From NCBI GenBank assembly GCA_963663605.2, contig CAXXVF010000002.1:1860001-1924000 (forward strand): DNA of 64,000 nucleotides. The letters run 5' to 3'. This stretch comes from Sporobacter sp963663605 (GTDB taxonomy: Bacteria; Bacillota; Clostridia; Oscillospirales; Oscillospiraceae). The notes beneath the pieces were generated by a model. The model ran no database searches and was not told the origin of the DNA. It was given only the letters and a program-made list of their open reading frames with translations. Made by a program: the position numbers and the translations under genes. Below are positions 35,401-43,234 of the stretch, piece by piece (positions within the stretch are counted from its first letter, which is position 1; the number at the start of each line of letters is the position of its first letter).

Positions 35401-36456
35401 GTAGCTGAGGACTATATCAAACAGTCTGTTGGAAAATTTATGTCGTTTTTTCAGATCCCGGATCAAATAGTTATACGGATATTTCTGATGTTTCAGGACC
35501 TCCGTGTTTTCTTTGAGCATAACTTTAGCGAAAGATGTAAAATCCATCGTATCATCCAAAGTGACCCTAACCGGCGCCGCTACACTGACAAACATGCCCG
35601 TTGTCTGCTTATCTTTTGAATTGATTCTGTTAAGGACGGTCGTCCCCAGCACCATATCGCGAAAGCCCGCTACACGGTTGATATAAATAGTCAGCGCCGC
35701 CATAAAAAGCGTAAAAACAGAAAGGTTGTTTTCCTTGCTGAATTCCCTGAGTTTATTTGAGAACTTAGCGGGCGTAATCATTGTTTTTCTTTTTGCGCGG
35801 ATTGAAGTTTCACCTTGTTTTTGAGGTTTCAGAACAGTCATTTCCGGCAATGTTTCAAATTTCTCATTCCAGTACCTGGCATCCTTTTCGAATCTTGTCG
35901 ATTTTTCATATGCTTCTTCCTGCCGGATATGATCAATATAGGATGGGTATGGCATTTCATCAACAGGCTGACCTCTCTTAAGCTTCGAATATAAGTCAAC
36001 AACCTGCCTTCCTAAAAGACCCATTGTCCAGGCGTCTGAAATCAGGTGGTGCATCTTCATATAAAAACCGCCCTCTTCGTCGCTGATCTTGAAAAGGGCG
36101 CAGTAATACAACGGATTATCTATGATATCAAAAGGTTCTTTTGTTTTTTCCTCATCCCAGGAGAAAAGCGCTTTAAGGCCTCCGCTCTTGCTGAAATCAA
36201 AAAAGTCAACCTTGAACACGCTGAATTGCTCTATATACTGTGAAGCAACGCCGTCTTTTTCAACAATATGTATTCTCATAGAATCATTTGTTTTTACGAA
36301 AATATTTAAAGACTTTTCTAACGCCGCATAGTCAACATTGCCTTTAAAACGCAAATTTCCGGCAACTACATTTATGCTCGTACCGGGATGCGCATTTTCC
36401 AAAAACCATATGGATTTTTGCGATTCTGTCAACTTGTGAAAAACGTACTCTGACAT
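29467..36456 (-). CDS. Two-module nonribosomal peptide synthetase (C-A-T-C-A-T-TE)
   Basis: A 2329-residue cytoplasmic megasynthase. C1 occupies ~1-440, motif HHLISDAW (His136/137, Asp141). A1 is ~465-965, core YTSGSTGRPKG near 610. The first carrier Ser1001 is in GGDSLNAL. C2 has HHIISDG at 1181-1187. A2 is ~1515-1960, core YTSGSTGKPKG. The second carrier Ser2040 is followed by a thioesterase from ~2085. The thioesterase nucleophile is Cys2169 (GHCAGS) instead of Ser, with GDKD and AKHFF supplying Asp and His. A condensation domain at the very N-terminus suggests an acyl starter, so the product is probably an N-acylated dipeptide. By alignment with the GrsA pocket, A1 reads about D-M-W-T-I-L-L-M-F and A2 D-F-L-C-I-I-I-I-F; neither matches a code I know. 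Start: ATG 36456 with AGGAG nine bases upstream, two bases after the PPTase stop. Confidence 0.95.
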   Translation of the reverse strand: MSEYVFHKLTESQKSIWFLENAHPGTSINVVAGNLRFKGNVDYAALEKSLNIFVKTNDSMRIHIVEKDGVASQYIEQFSVFKVDFFDFSKSGGLKALFSWDEEKTKEPFDIIDNPLYYCALFKISDEEGGFYMKMHHLISDAWTMGLLGRQVVDLYSKLKRGQPVDEMPYPSYIDHIRQEEAYEKSTRFEKDARYWNEKFETLPEMTVLKPQKQGETSIRAKRKTMITPAKFSNKLREFSKENNLSVFTLFMAALTIYINRVAGFRDMVLGTTVLNRINSKDKQTTGMFVSVAAPVRVTLDDTMDFTSFAKVMLKENTEVLKHQKYPYNYLIRDLKKRHKFSNRLFDIVLSYQNSKFHKNESEEEYIAKWLYSGYQIESLVISINDREDNGDLIIDYDFLTDVFLVKEIEFIHQHILRLLWHALDNPARCISKLEMISEKEKHTILREFNDTAAEFPKDKTIHQIFEEQAEKTPDNIALVFNDETMTYKQLNEKANRLAHTLRANGVGPDDVVGIIIERSFEMIISILGILKSGGAYMPIDPGCPMERKAYMLENSGAKALVTKRSCLSDISYNGLIIDLEDETSFAPDDSNPENVNKPSDLLYIIYTSGSTGRPKGVMIEHRNVVGLYFNDRFGFDFNMYDVFTVFHSYCFDMASWELFGALLFGAKLIIIKPEVTTDLYVFLELIKKEKVTVITQTPRCMYSLIDMEMQSEQKDLSLRHICLGGEALSPSHLKPLKDKYPNIAFHNLYGPTETTMFVTHKRLEKPEEFTTELSNIGFVNPLTKVYITDGNMNLVPIGIAGELCISGNCVSRGYINNPELTSEKYVENPFAPGEIIYKTGDLARIMPKGELIYLGRTDSQVKIRGYRIELGEIENAIIKQAGADEVIVTVRESETGDKNLCAYYKSKSIMSAAEIKDKISAKLPNYMIPSFFVRMESFPLNKNGKIDIKALPEPNEEINRSDFVIPKNAIEIELIKIWEKVLGIHHISVSDNFFYIGGDSLNALKVQALVKKALNCEISPRDLFRYSTIQELGEYISSLTKTYYEPIIKADIAEYYPVSSAQKRQYLLNRINGGISYNQPGGLNISGEINADKIKQAFHEIVRRHESLRTSFEWRNGEPVQIVHTSADFDLEHKVLKGKYLDEGIIRSFVKPFDLSQAPLIRCQLVSFSAMKHVLLFDMHHIISDGTSIAILVREFVHLYNGEQLPELSVQYKDYSAWHNKLLQSEDIKRQEVFWLDMFSGELPILNLPLDFPRPAVQSYKGNRLNFAIDEQLTNKVKELSQKTGTTLFMLLFAVYNILLFRYSGQEDIIVGIPVEGRRHEDLRNIIGMFVNTLAVRSFPEASKVFEVFLSELKEELLNIFDNQEYPFEELVEKIGVKRDASRNPIFSTMFALQNADLSELGALGFSIEPFMCNNQTAKFDLTFEAVDKGKTIEYGIEYCTDLFNEETIKRLSNHFINIIADITEHPSKKLKDVDILSEKERHQLLVEFNDTAAEFPKDKTIHQIFEEQAEKTPDNIALVFNDETMTYKQLNEKADRLAHTLRANGVGPDDVVGIIIDRSFEMIISIMGILKSGGAYMPIDPDYPVERKLHMLTNSNSKLLVTTTGFDLDFSGNILYVDIESTYSSEYSNLALINQSSDLAYIIYTSGSTGKPKGVMMEHRNLVGLLFNNRFFFDVSINDVWTQFHSYCFDFSALEIYGALLRGGKLVIVPQEATKDLMILVNILIKNKVTVLCQTPHSMYNLVDTEVQSKNEALCLRYIIIGGEVLKPRFLIPIKDKYPDTEFINIYGPTETTIFVTKKWLKDAMDFDTDLINIGPVNPLTNIYILDKNLNLVPIGVPGELYITGNGVSRGYINNSQLTEKRFLDNSYTKESTMYKTGDIARWLPTGDLNYIGRIDNQVKIRGFRIELGEIESVLLKHKDIEEAVVVVIETSIGDKKLCAYYKAGFELTLKDIQTHMRQSLPFYMVPAFFVRIDSFPLSRNKKIDKSKLPKPHEAISKSNRILPRNKMEKTIAEVWSEVLEISAVGIDDNFFELGGDSLNAVKIVTKLKLGIKLVDFYSYPTIRLIAEKLLTNNKKAGLLVDMSRNYASSNISVICIPFGGGSPISYTRISESISDKKANLNIYSVNIPGYDYGTPEELKRTEEVAKLLATEIQENISGEVILYGHCAGSALTIETARILEKMGVNIKALFIGAIFAPRHIKLYGWFNKPVGFYTDNSIRRFLKTAGLSEDMLDNKDYLQHMRRVLRYAKLDYNRYFYHLGTSKTDKISTPLYLVVGDKDIATRHYHKKFLLWKRYVENVQLLVLKNAKHFFITTHSDQLVDYLIDI
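31719..31994 (-). repeat. Near-identical DNA repeat in NRPS module 2
   Basis: About 276 bp encoding the C2/A2 linker and start of A2. It matches 34842-35117 almost base for base (offset exactly 3123 bp, 1041 codons), far closer than the rest of the two modules. Confidence 0.85.
34842..35117 (-). repeat. Near-identical DNA repeat in NRPS module 1
   Basis: Partner of 31719-31994. Only scattered single-base differences are seen, most of them silent. Points to recent duplication or gene conversion between modules. Confidence 0.85.
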
Positions 36457-36458
36457 TG

Positions 36459-37145
36459 TCAAATACTCCTGTTAATAAATTCAGGATCCGGCAAACAGTA
36501 TTGCCGCCATGTGTTGATCAGTTCCATCTCTGTTATGCTTACTATGTCAATTTCTGAAAAATCTGTTTCAGAACAAACTGAGACTACATAATCGCCTAAA
36601 TGCCGTGTGGAAATTTTCTGCGCTGAACAGTCCGTAACATCAACCGATTTCAGATCGTCAGGCAGACCGATTCCTTCGAACTTTATTGCAGCTTCCTTTT
36701 TTGTCCACAATTCATAAAAGCGACGATATTGGTTCGTTTCTCCCTCGGCGAGCCATAATAATTCTTTTTCGGAAAATATATCTTTCGCCAAACGCAAATC
36801 TGTTTCCCTGATTTTCTCGACATCAATACCGACCGGACGATCCGACAGCGCTATGGCAACTGCGTTTCTGGTATGAGATAGACTAAACTCAATGTGCGGG
36901 GTACAGGCGAAATACGGTTTGCCTGTCTTCCCCGCCATAATTACAATATCGTTATAATTTATACCACAAGCCTTTAAAATAAGGATCCTGAGAAGAATGT
37001 CCGCATAAACACCGATTTTCCTGTCAATATCATACCGGTATTTTTTCAGCTTCTCTTGTTTTTCAGGAGGGATTGTTTCAATCATCCTGTTTAAGCTTTT
37101 TGCGCAGCATGAAGTATCCACTTCAAGAAAATAAAGCTCTTTCAT
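36459..37145 (-). CDS. Sfp-type 4'-phosphopantetheinyl transferase
   Basis: Transfers the phosphopantetheine arm of CoA to carrier-protein serines, activating the NRPS that follows. The 228 residues contain the Mg2+/CoA motifs GIDVEKI and WTKKEAAIK and the SLSHTRNAVAIAL segment. Directly upstream of the NRPS, with two bases between stop and start. The ATG at 37145 gives MKELYFLEV; a GTG seven codons upstream is also possible, and neither has an ideal ribosome site. Confidence 0.92.
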   Translation of the reverse strand: MKELYFLEVDTSCCAKSLNRMIETIPPEKQEKLKKYRYDIDRKIGVYADILLRILILKACGINYNDIVIMAGKTGKPYFACTPHIEFSLSHTRNAVAIALSDRPVGIDVEKIRETDLRLAKDIFSEKELLWLAEGETNQYRRFYELWTKKEAAIKFEGIGLPDDLKSVDVTDCSAQKISTRHLGDYVVSVCSETDFSEIDIVSITEMELINTWRQYCLPDPEFINRSI

Positions 37146-37204
37146 CCTTGTGCCCCGAATTATCACTACAGCTCAAACATTATTTGGTAATTCACATTTA
37201 GTTT

Positions 37205-37233
37205 ATTGTATCATCGTTTACGCCTGTTTTCAA
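37205..37233 (-). promoter_or_regulatory. Promoter of the PPTase-NRPS operon
   Basis: TTGAAA (37228-37233), 17-base spacer, TACAAT (37205-37210), about 60 bases before the PPTase start. Confidence 0.65.
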
Positions 37234-37481
37234 GTTATTTCAACAAAAAACAACAATATATTGTATGCACAGAAGGGTCCATTATCACCAATTGTATCTC
37301 TGTTTTACGCTTTCGCCAGCGGTCGTTTGATCCGTTATAAACGGCGATAACAAAACGCTTCCAATCTTTCTATATTTCTCCAGGCCGCCGGCACCTATAA
37401 TTTTTATTTGCAAAAAACCATTTTTACTAATATGAACAGTCAGTATCAAAGATCAAGCATAAGTATGACTCAACTATAAAC
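37234..37481. other. AT-rich intergenic DNA, no gene seen
   Basis: Between the NRPS-operon promoter and the first 37-bp direct repeat. No convincing reading frame, tRNA or strong hairpin. Confidence 0.5.
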
Positions 37482-37518
37482 AGCAGCGCAAGTAAAAATC
37501 CTGCACTGCTGCATTTGT
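37482..37518. repeat. Left 37-bp direct repeat flanking copy B
   Basis: 35 of 37 bases match 37731-37767. Each copy forms a terminator-like hairpin: GCAGCGCAAG, loop TAAAAAT, then a CTTGC/CTGCTGC-type return strand. Confidence 0.85.
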
Positions 37519-37730
37519 AGACAAACCATCGTCTCTCGTATTAAACGTCCAATCGCCGTGCGATTTAAATTTTTCCGACGACGGCGAGTTGCCTGGTCTC
37601 GTCGGTGAAAATTGTGTAATTTAAATGCTTTGAGGGATTCATTTCCGAAAAGCATTACTTTGCGAGCACCTCAGTGCGAGAACTCTGTTTTGTCGACAAA
37701 GGTATCTCCGATACCTTTGTCGACAGACTA
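37519..37730 (+). repeat. Structured repeat, copy B (full length)
   Basis: Same hairpin order as copy A with changed but compensated stems. H1 is AATCGC/GCGATT at 37551-37565. H2 is CCGACGA/TCGTCGG, with inner GGCGAGT and CCTGGTC. H3 is AATGCTTT/AAAGCATT at 37624-37656, with loop GGGATTCATTTCC. H4 is GCAC/GTGC around CTCA between GCGA and GAGA. H5 is TGTCGACAAAGGTATC/GATACCTTTGTCGACA. It ends GACAGACTA. Lies antisense to the neighbouring minus-strand genes, upstream of the NRPS operon promoter. Confidence 0.8.
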
Positions 37731-37767
37731 AGCAGCGCAAGTAAAAATCTTGCACTGCTGCATCTGT
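37731..37767. repeat. Right 37-bp direct repeat flanking copy B
   Basis: Partner of 37482-37518, directly abutting the 3' end of copy B. Resembles a duplicated target, though each unit is itself a terminator-like hairpin. Confidence 0.85.
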
Positions 37768-37826
37768 GCTGTTTTTCCAAACCGCCGTTTTACGCTTAAA
37801 GAATATTTCAGCCGTTCAAAACGACT

Positions 37827-38423
37827 TTAATCCGCAGGTTGCCGGTTGGTTTTTAAAAACTCATCCGGCTTCAGGTTATAATATGCAATATCTAAACGCT
37901 TGCCGCTGCAGTTGAGCTTGCTGATACATGTGTTCTTCAGTATTGTCTTGCCTGTGCCGATCTCCCCGCCCGACAGATGCAACAACACGGCATTTATGGA
38001 CGCCCCGTGGGAAACTACAATGATATGCTTATGTACCGCTTGTCTGATGTATCGGCACAAAACGCTCATGAATCTGTCGATCAGCATATCGAGCGGCTCA
38101 GCGCAGGGATCCTCGTTTCCGTCCAGAAACGCCTGCCGCTCTTCAAGCGTCAACCCCGACAGTTTACCGAAATCTCTTTCCGTTAAACCCTGTTCGACGG
38201 CTACCGGAAAAACCCCGAGGTGCGCGGCGATAATGTCCGCTGTTTTCTTGGCGCGCTTGAGCGGACTTGACAGGATACAGTCGACCGGAACGTTTGAAAA
38301 AACGCCGGCACATTCGAGCGACTGCCTGAGGCCCGTCTTGTTGAGCTCAATATCCTCAATGCCCTGCAGCCTGTTTTGCAGGTTCCAATCTGTTTGACCG
38401 TGCCTGACGAGATAAATGACCAT
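37827..38423 (-). CDS. Histidine phosphatase (phosphoglycerate mutase family)
   Basis: A 198-residue cytoplasmic phosphatase with the RHGQTDWN motif (catalytic His8), SSPLKRAKKTA, the acid Glu in LTERDFGKL and the second His in VVSHGASI. Short members like this are usually phosphatases (for example CobC, alpha-ribazole phosphatase) rather than glycolytic mutases; with no cobalamin genes nearby the substrate stays open. Transcribed away from the moeA operon. Confidence 0.85.
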   Translation of the reverse strand: MVIYLVRHGQTDWNLQNRLQGIEDIELNKTGLRQSLECAGVFSNVPVDCILSSPLKRAKKTADIIAAHLGVFPVAVEQGLTERDFGKLSGLTLEERQAFLDGNEDPCAEPLDMLIDRFMSVLCRYIRQAVHKHIIVVSHGASINAVLLHLSGGEIGTGKTILKNTCISKLNCSGKRLDIAYYNLKPDEFLKTNRQPAD

Positions 38424-38584
38424 GTTTTTCCCTCATTTTCGAATGTCTCGTAGTATATCACAGATTTCAGCAGGAAAAAAGTATTCACCCTTGTTTTATG
38501 GTTCCGGCAGCGTCGTCAGGCGTTGTAAATCAGGTGAAAAAATGTTACTATTTATTCGTATTCAGATCATCAGGAGGTTTTCAG

Positions 38585-39805
38585 TTGCTTCATGTCAAAA
38601 CGCCCGAAGAAGCCCTCGAAATTATACACGAGGCTTTCGGGGGTATCAAACCACATCCGGTCAGTGTCCCTATCCGCGACGCGCTTGGGAGAACATTGGC
38701 GGAAAATGTCACATCGGATGAATATGTTCCGGATTTCACCCGCTCAACCGTAGACGGCTTTGCCGTATTTGCCCGCGATACTTTCGGCTCATCGGAAAGC
38801 ATACCGGCAATTCTGCAGCTTGACGGCGAGATCATCATGGGCGAAGACGCCCCGGGCCCTCTTCGGAAGGACGCATGCATGTCTGTCCCAACAGGCGGCA
38901 GTGTGCCGGACGGCGCCGATGCCGTCGTCATGCTCGAATATACAGAGGATTACGGCGACGGAACGATCGGGATCGTATCGCCGGCAGCACCCGGCGACAA
39001 TCTTATATTCCGAGGCGATGATGTCTCTCCCGGAGACACTTTATTCTCATCCGGCCACGTCCTGACGCCGCACGATATCGGGTCGCTCGCCGCCTTGGGT
39101 ATTGCCGGTGTCAAAGTCAGTCAAATGCCCGTCGTCGGTATCATATCTACGGGCGACGAAGTTGTAGACTTCACCGCCACGCCGGCCAAAGGACAGGTCC
39201 GGGATGTCAATTCCGTCATGCTGGAAGCCTTTATTACCGAGACCGGCGGGCAAGCCAAAATTTTCGGTATTATAAAGGATAATGAAGATGCGCTTTCGGC
39301 CATGATTTCCCGCGCCGTTTCAGAGTGTGATGTCGTCCTTATTTCCGGAGGCAGCTCCGCCGGCGCCAAAGACGCAACAGCCGGGATCATAGAAAACAAA
39401 GGCCGCCTGTTATTGCACGGCATCGCGATGAAGCCCGGCAAACCTACCATTCTGGGCATCATTGACGGAAAACCCGTTTTCGGTCTGCCCGGGCATCCTG
39501 TCGCCGCGTACATCGTATCCCAACTGTTCGTACGGACTCTGCTTGAGCTTATAACCGGTCGCCGGGCCGACCGCCTTCATATTACCGCCCGTCTGGTTGA
39601 AGCCGTACCCTCCAACCACGGACGGGCAGAGTATATGGGCGTCGTGCTCGAAAAGGACGGGGAAACGCTGACAGCCTGCCCGGTTCACGGGAAATCGGGC
39701 CTGATTACAAGTCTTTCTAATTCCGACGGATATATCTGTATTCCAAGAGACTGCGAGGGCTTTCCAAAAGGATCGGAAGTCTTAGTGATGCCATGGAACC
39801 GCTAG
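38585..39805 (+). CDS. moeA: Molybdopterin molybdotransferase MoeA (first copy)
   Basis: Inserts molybdate, or in some organisms tungstate, into adenylylated molybdopterin. The 406 residues have the MoeA arrangement: VPTGGSVPDGADAVVMLEYT, STGDEV, GGSSAGAKD (the usual SGGVSVGD variant) and GIAMKPGKPTILG, with a C-terminal beta-barrel domain. The start is a TTG at 38585 because AGGAGG ends seven bases upstream; this gives MLHVKTPEEAL, the expected N-terminus. First gene of a four-gene operon. Confidence 0.9.
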   Translation: MLHVKTPEEALEIIHEAFGGIKPHPVSVPIRDALGRTLAENVTSDEYVPDFTRSTVDGFAVFARDTFGSSESIPAILQLDGEIIMGEDAPGPLRKDACMSVPTGGSVPDGADAVVMLEYTEDYGDGTIGIVSPAAPGDNLIFRGDDVSPGDTLFSSGHVLTPHDIGSLAALGIAGVKVSQMPVVGIISTGDEVVDFTATPAKGQVRDVNSVMLEAFITETGGQAKIFGIIKDNEDALSAMISRAVSECDVVLISGGSSAGAKDATAGIIENKGRLLLHGIAMKPGKPTILGIIDGKPVFGLPGHPVAAYIVSQLFVRTLLELITGRRADRLHITARLVEAVPSNHGRAEYMGVVLEKDGETLTACPVHGKSGLITSLSNSDGYICIPRDCEGFPKGSEVLVMPWNR

Positions 39806-39830
39806 ATAACCAAAGGGGGGCAAATACAAC

Positions 39831-41738
39831 ATGGGATTTAGATATTTAACAAACATACCGCTTGCAAAAGCGAAAAAAGACTATTTGGCACTTCTTACAA
39901 AAAACGGCCTTGCGCCTTCAATAGAAAAAATACGTTCAGCCGGCTCGGCGGGCCGGGTCACGGCAGAGGCTGTTTACGCACGCATCAGCGCACCGCATTA
40001 TAACGCGTGCGCGATGGACGGCATTGCGCTCGACGCGCATATTACCTACGGAGCAAGCGAAACGACACCCGTCTTTTTAACATCAGCTCAATTCTTTCCC
40101 GTAGATACGGGCGATCCGCTTCCGCCCGGCTGTGACACTGTTGTAATGATCGAAGATGTCATTGAGACCGAGGAAGGCGCCCGCCTTCACAAGGCTGCCG
40201 CGCCATGGCAACACATCCGCCAGATCGGCGAGGATATCTGTGCCGGCGAAATGCTGTTGCCGTCATATTCCGTGATCTCACCTTCTGCAGTCGGCGCACT
40301 GATTGCCGGCGGCGTGACGGAATTGAACGTTATTAAAAAACCGGTCGTCGGCATCATCCCGACAGGGGACGAGATCATTCCGCCGTCAGACAATCCGCAG
40401 GAAGGGGAAATTTTAGAGTTTAACTCCTCCATTTTCACCGCGATGCTTCGCGAATGGGGCGCCGACGTCATCACCTTTCCAATCGTGAAAGACGATTTGG
40501 AGCTTATCAAGAACGCCATCGCCGATGCGCTCGTTCACTGCGACGCCGTGATATTAAACGCCGGTTCATCGGCGGGCAGCGAGGATTACAGCACCGAGGT
40601 TATCAGCGAGATCGGCAGCGTCCTGTATCACGGTCTGGCCATCAAACCTGGAAAACCCGCCATTTTGGGGCATCAGGGGCCAAAGCCCATTTTGGGCGTG
40701 CCCGGCTACCCGGTATCCGGTATTATCGTCATCGATGAACTCTTCCGTCCGATCATCGAACTGCTCGCGCACAGGAAAACGAAGCAGCCCGTCTGGGAAA
40801 ACGCCGTACTGTCCAAAGCGGTCATATCCTCTTTAAAATATCAGGAGTTTGTCCGTGTCCGGCTGGGTTACGTCGGGGACCGGCTCATCGCGTCGCCGCT
40901 ATCCCGAGGCAGCGGCGTCGTCAGTTCCTTTATGAAAGCCGACGGCATCCTGGAAGTGCCGCAGGGACTCGAAGGGTATGAAAGCGGTGCGGCTGTTAAA
41001 ATCCGTCTGCTGCGTCCCGCCGACGAGCTCTTTAATTGTCTCGTTGTGATCGGGAGCCACGACCCCTTGATGGACGAGATATCCGACATCATGCGGTGCC
41101 GCTGGGAAGACGGTTCCATGAGCTCGACGCATGTCGGCAGCATGGGCGGCATCATGGCTGTACGGCGCGGCGAGACGCACGCGGCCGGCACGCATCTCCT
41201 CGACGAGAAAACCGGTCTGTACAACACCGCTTTTATTAAAAAATACTTTCCGAACGGCGGCGTGCGCCTTGTGGAGTGCGTCAAACGCTCTCAGGGCCTG
41301 ATCCTGGCCTCAGGAAATCCTAAAAATATCAGCGGCTTCAGGGATCTGCTCAAGCCCAACATGCGTTATGTCAACCGGCAGAAGGGTTCCGGAACACGCG
41401 TCCTGTGCGATTATCTATGCAAAAAAGACGGTATCGATACCGCACGGGTTTACGGTTATGACCGCGAGGAATTCACCCACACTGCCATCGCGGCCCTCGT
41501 CGCTTCCGATTCAGCGGACGCCGGACTCGGCATATATTCAGCCGCGAAGCTATACGGACTTGATTTCCTGCCTGTCTGCGACGAGCAATATGATCTGCTG
41601 ATACCCGACTACGCCTGGGATACGGACATGGTGCAGCGGCTTCTGGAAACGCTTAAAAGCCCGGAATTCGCAGCGCGGCTTGAAACGCTCGGCGGCTATA
41701 CGCTGGATAATCCGGGGACCGTTCGCGAAAGGTTCTGA
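39831..41738 (+). CDS. MoeA fused to a binding-protein-like domain (second copy)
   Basis: A 635-residue fusion. Residues ~1-400 are a full MoeA (CAMDGIA, VDTGDPLPPGCDTVVMIED, PTGDEI, NAGSSAGSED, GLAIKPGKPAILG). Residues ~405-635 are a PBP-like domain related to molybdate/LysR-type ligand domains (VVIGSHDPLMDEI, GSMGGIMAV, RQKGSGTRVL). Such fusions are known in bacteria and archaea; the extra domain may bind oxyanion or sense it, but that is inference. AAGGGGGG precedes the ATG, and the next gene starts two bases after the stop. Having two MoeA proteins would allow separate Mo and W insertion. Confidence 0.92.
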   Translation: MGFRYLTNIPLAKAKKDYLALLTKNGLAPSIEKIRSAGSAGRVTAEAVYARISAPHYNACAMDGIALDAHITYGASETTPVFLTSAQFFPVDTGDPLPPGCDTVVMIEDVIETEEGARLHKAAAPWQHIRQIGEDICAGEMLLPSYSVISPSAVGALIAGGVTELNVIKKPVVGIIPTGDEIIPPSDNPQEGEILEFNSSIFTAMLREWGADVITFPIVKDDLELIKNAIADALVHCDAVILNAGSSAGSEDYSTEVISEIGSVLYHGLAIKPGKPAILGHQGPKPILGVPGYPVSGIIVIDELFRPIIELLAHRKTKQPVWENAVLSKAVISSLKYQEFVRVRLGYVGDRLIASPLSRGSGVVSSFMKADGILEVPQGLEGYESGAAVKIRLLRPADELFNCLVVIGSHDPLMDEISDIMRCRWEDGSMSSTHVGSMGGIMAVRRGETHAAGTHLLDEKTGLYNTAFIKKYFPNGGVRLVECVKRSQGLILASGNPKNISGFRDLLKPNMRYVNRQKGSGTRVLCDYLCKKDGIDTARVYGYDREEFTHTAIAALVASDSADAGLGIYSAAKLYGLDFLPVCDEQYDLLIPDYAWDTDMVQRLLETLKSPEFAARLETLGGYTLDNPGTVRERF

Positions 41739-41740
41739 TT

Positions 41741-43234
41741 ATGGAAACCTTTGACGTTATTGTGATCGGCGGCGGGCTGATGGGCTGTTTTTCCGCGCGC
41801 GGGCTGGCACGTTACCATCTGAAAACGGCGCTTTTAGAGGCGCGGGAGGATCTGTGCACGGGCATCAGCCGCGCGAACACCGCCATCGTCTATAGCGGAA
41901 TCGATACAAAGCCCGGCACACTCAAGAGCATTATGTGTGTTCGGGCCGTCCAATCCTTTGATACGCTTTGCGCCGATCTCGGCGTACGATATTCCCCCTG
42001 TGGTTCCGTCATGATCTGCTTCGGGCCAAAAGGTGAGGAGACGCTGCGCAAGAAGCTGGCGCAGGGCCGTCAAAACGGCGTGCACGGGCTGAAACTCCTG
42101 TCCGGGAGCGAGGTGCTGGCGCTTGAGCCGAACATCAGCGGAAACGTCCGGTTGGGGCTGTATGCCCCGCAGGCCGGAACGGTCATCCCGTGGGAGCTGG
42201 GTCTGGCCGCTGCGGAAAACGCCGTCAAAAACGGCGTGTCGTTATATTTGAATACGAAGGTAAACGAAATCTCGCATTATAAGAGCGGCTATAAAGTATC
42301 AGCAGGCGGTAAAACTTTTTACACGCGCGGCATCATCAACTGCGCGGGGCTTTACGCCGACGAGATCCTTGAGAAAGCCCAGAGGCCGTCCGTTAGGTTG
42401 TCGGCCAAAGCCGGGGATTATTTTGTGCTGGACACAAAAACCGCCGGCTTTATCGGCCATGTCATCTTCCACGAGCCGGAGGAAAAAGGCAAGGGGCTTA
42501 CGCTCGTTCCGACAGTCGACGGCAACATCCTTGTCGGCCCTACAAGACGCCCGGCCGACAAGAAAAACGGCTTTAAAACGTCGCAAGACGATTTAAACCA
42601 GCTCCGAACGCTTGTTGGGGATGTTATACCCGGCCTTCCCATGGAACATATCATCCGTTCTTTCAGTTCGCTCCGTCCGAACCCCTTTTACGTCTGTTAT
42701 GACCCGGAATCCGGCGGATACGTCCGTGAAGAAAGAAGCATTTCGAGCTTTGTCGTCCACGAATCCGAAGAAAGCCCGGCGTTTTTAAGCCTTATCGGCA
42801 TTAAAACACCGGGCATTACCTGCTCGGACGAACTTGGCCGTCATGTTTCGGACCGGATGGCATTGCTTTTGGACGCCGGAGAAAATCCGGCGTTCGACCC
42901 GGTCCGTCCGGCGCCGCTGAGGCTGACGGAACTGTCCTTTGATGAACGCACGCGCCTTATTGAAAAAAAACCGGCCTATGGGCGGATCGTCTGCCGGTGC
43001 CGCGGGATATCGGAGGGCGAGATCGTCGACAGTATCCGCGCTTATCCCGGCGCTGTGACCGTTGACGGCGTAAAACGGCGGACGGGAGCAAATTCCGGCC
43101 GCTGTCAGGGCGGTTACTGTACGCAGCGGATCATAGAAATTCTTTCCCGGGAGTTAAACGTCAACCCGGCAGACATCAGCAAGGACGGGCCCGGCTCTTA
43201 CATGATCGGCGGTGAAACGCATGACGCAGTTTGA
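41741..43234 (+). CDS. FAD oxidoreductase with C-terminal BFD-type [2Fe-2S] domain
   Basis: A 497-residue protein of the DAO / anaerobic glycerol-3-phosphate dehydrogenase group. The FAD motif is VIVIGGGLMGCFSA, followed by the GISRANTAIVYSGID segment typical of GlpA/LhgO-like enzymes. The C-terminus (~415-475) is a BFD-like domain with cysteines in CRCRG and CQGGYC. No glycerol genes are nearby. Its place after two moeA genes suggests an electron-transfer partner or a 2-hydroxyacid-type dehydrogenase in the metal-enzyme pathway; the substrate is unknown. Confidence 0.85.
   Translation: METFDVIVIGGGLMGCFSARGLARYHLKTALLEAREDLCTGISRANTAIVYSGIDTKPGTLKSIMCVRAVQSFDTLCADLGVRYSPCGSVMICFGPKGEETLRKKLAQGRQNGVHGLKLLSGSEVLALEPNISGNVRLGLYAPQAGTVIPWELGLAAAENAVKNGVSLYLNTKVNEISHYKSGYKVSAGGKTFYTRGIINCAGLYADEILEKAQRPSVRLSAKAGDYFVLDTKTAGFIGHVIFHEPEEKGKGLTLVPTVDGNILVGPTRRPADKKNGFKTSQDDLNQLRTLVGDVIPGLPMEHIIRSFSSLRPNPFYVCYDPESGGYVREERSISSFVVHESEESPAFLSLIGIKTPGITCSDELGRHVSDRMALLLDAGENPAFDPVRPAPLRLTELSFDERTRLIEKKPAYGRIVCRCRGISEGEIVDSIRAYPGAVTVDGVKRRTGANSGRCQGGYCTQRIIEILSRELNVNPADISKDGPGSYMIGGETHDAV

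Noticed and set aside
29467..36456. A terminal reductase domain giving a peptide aldehyde, as in several gut clostridial NRPSs.
   Set aside because: The C-terminal domain has an alpha/beta-hydrolase thioesterase layout (GHCAGS, Asp, His) and no NAD(P) fold.
37482..37767. A CRISPR-like array because of repeated 37-bp units.
   Set aside because: Only two units, separated by 212 bp of a structured element; no spacer series and no cas genes.
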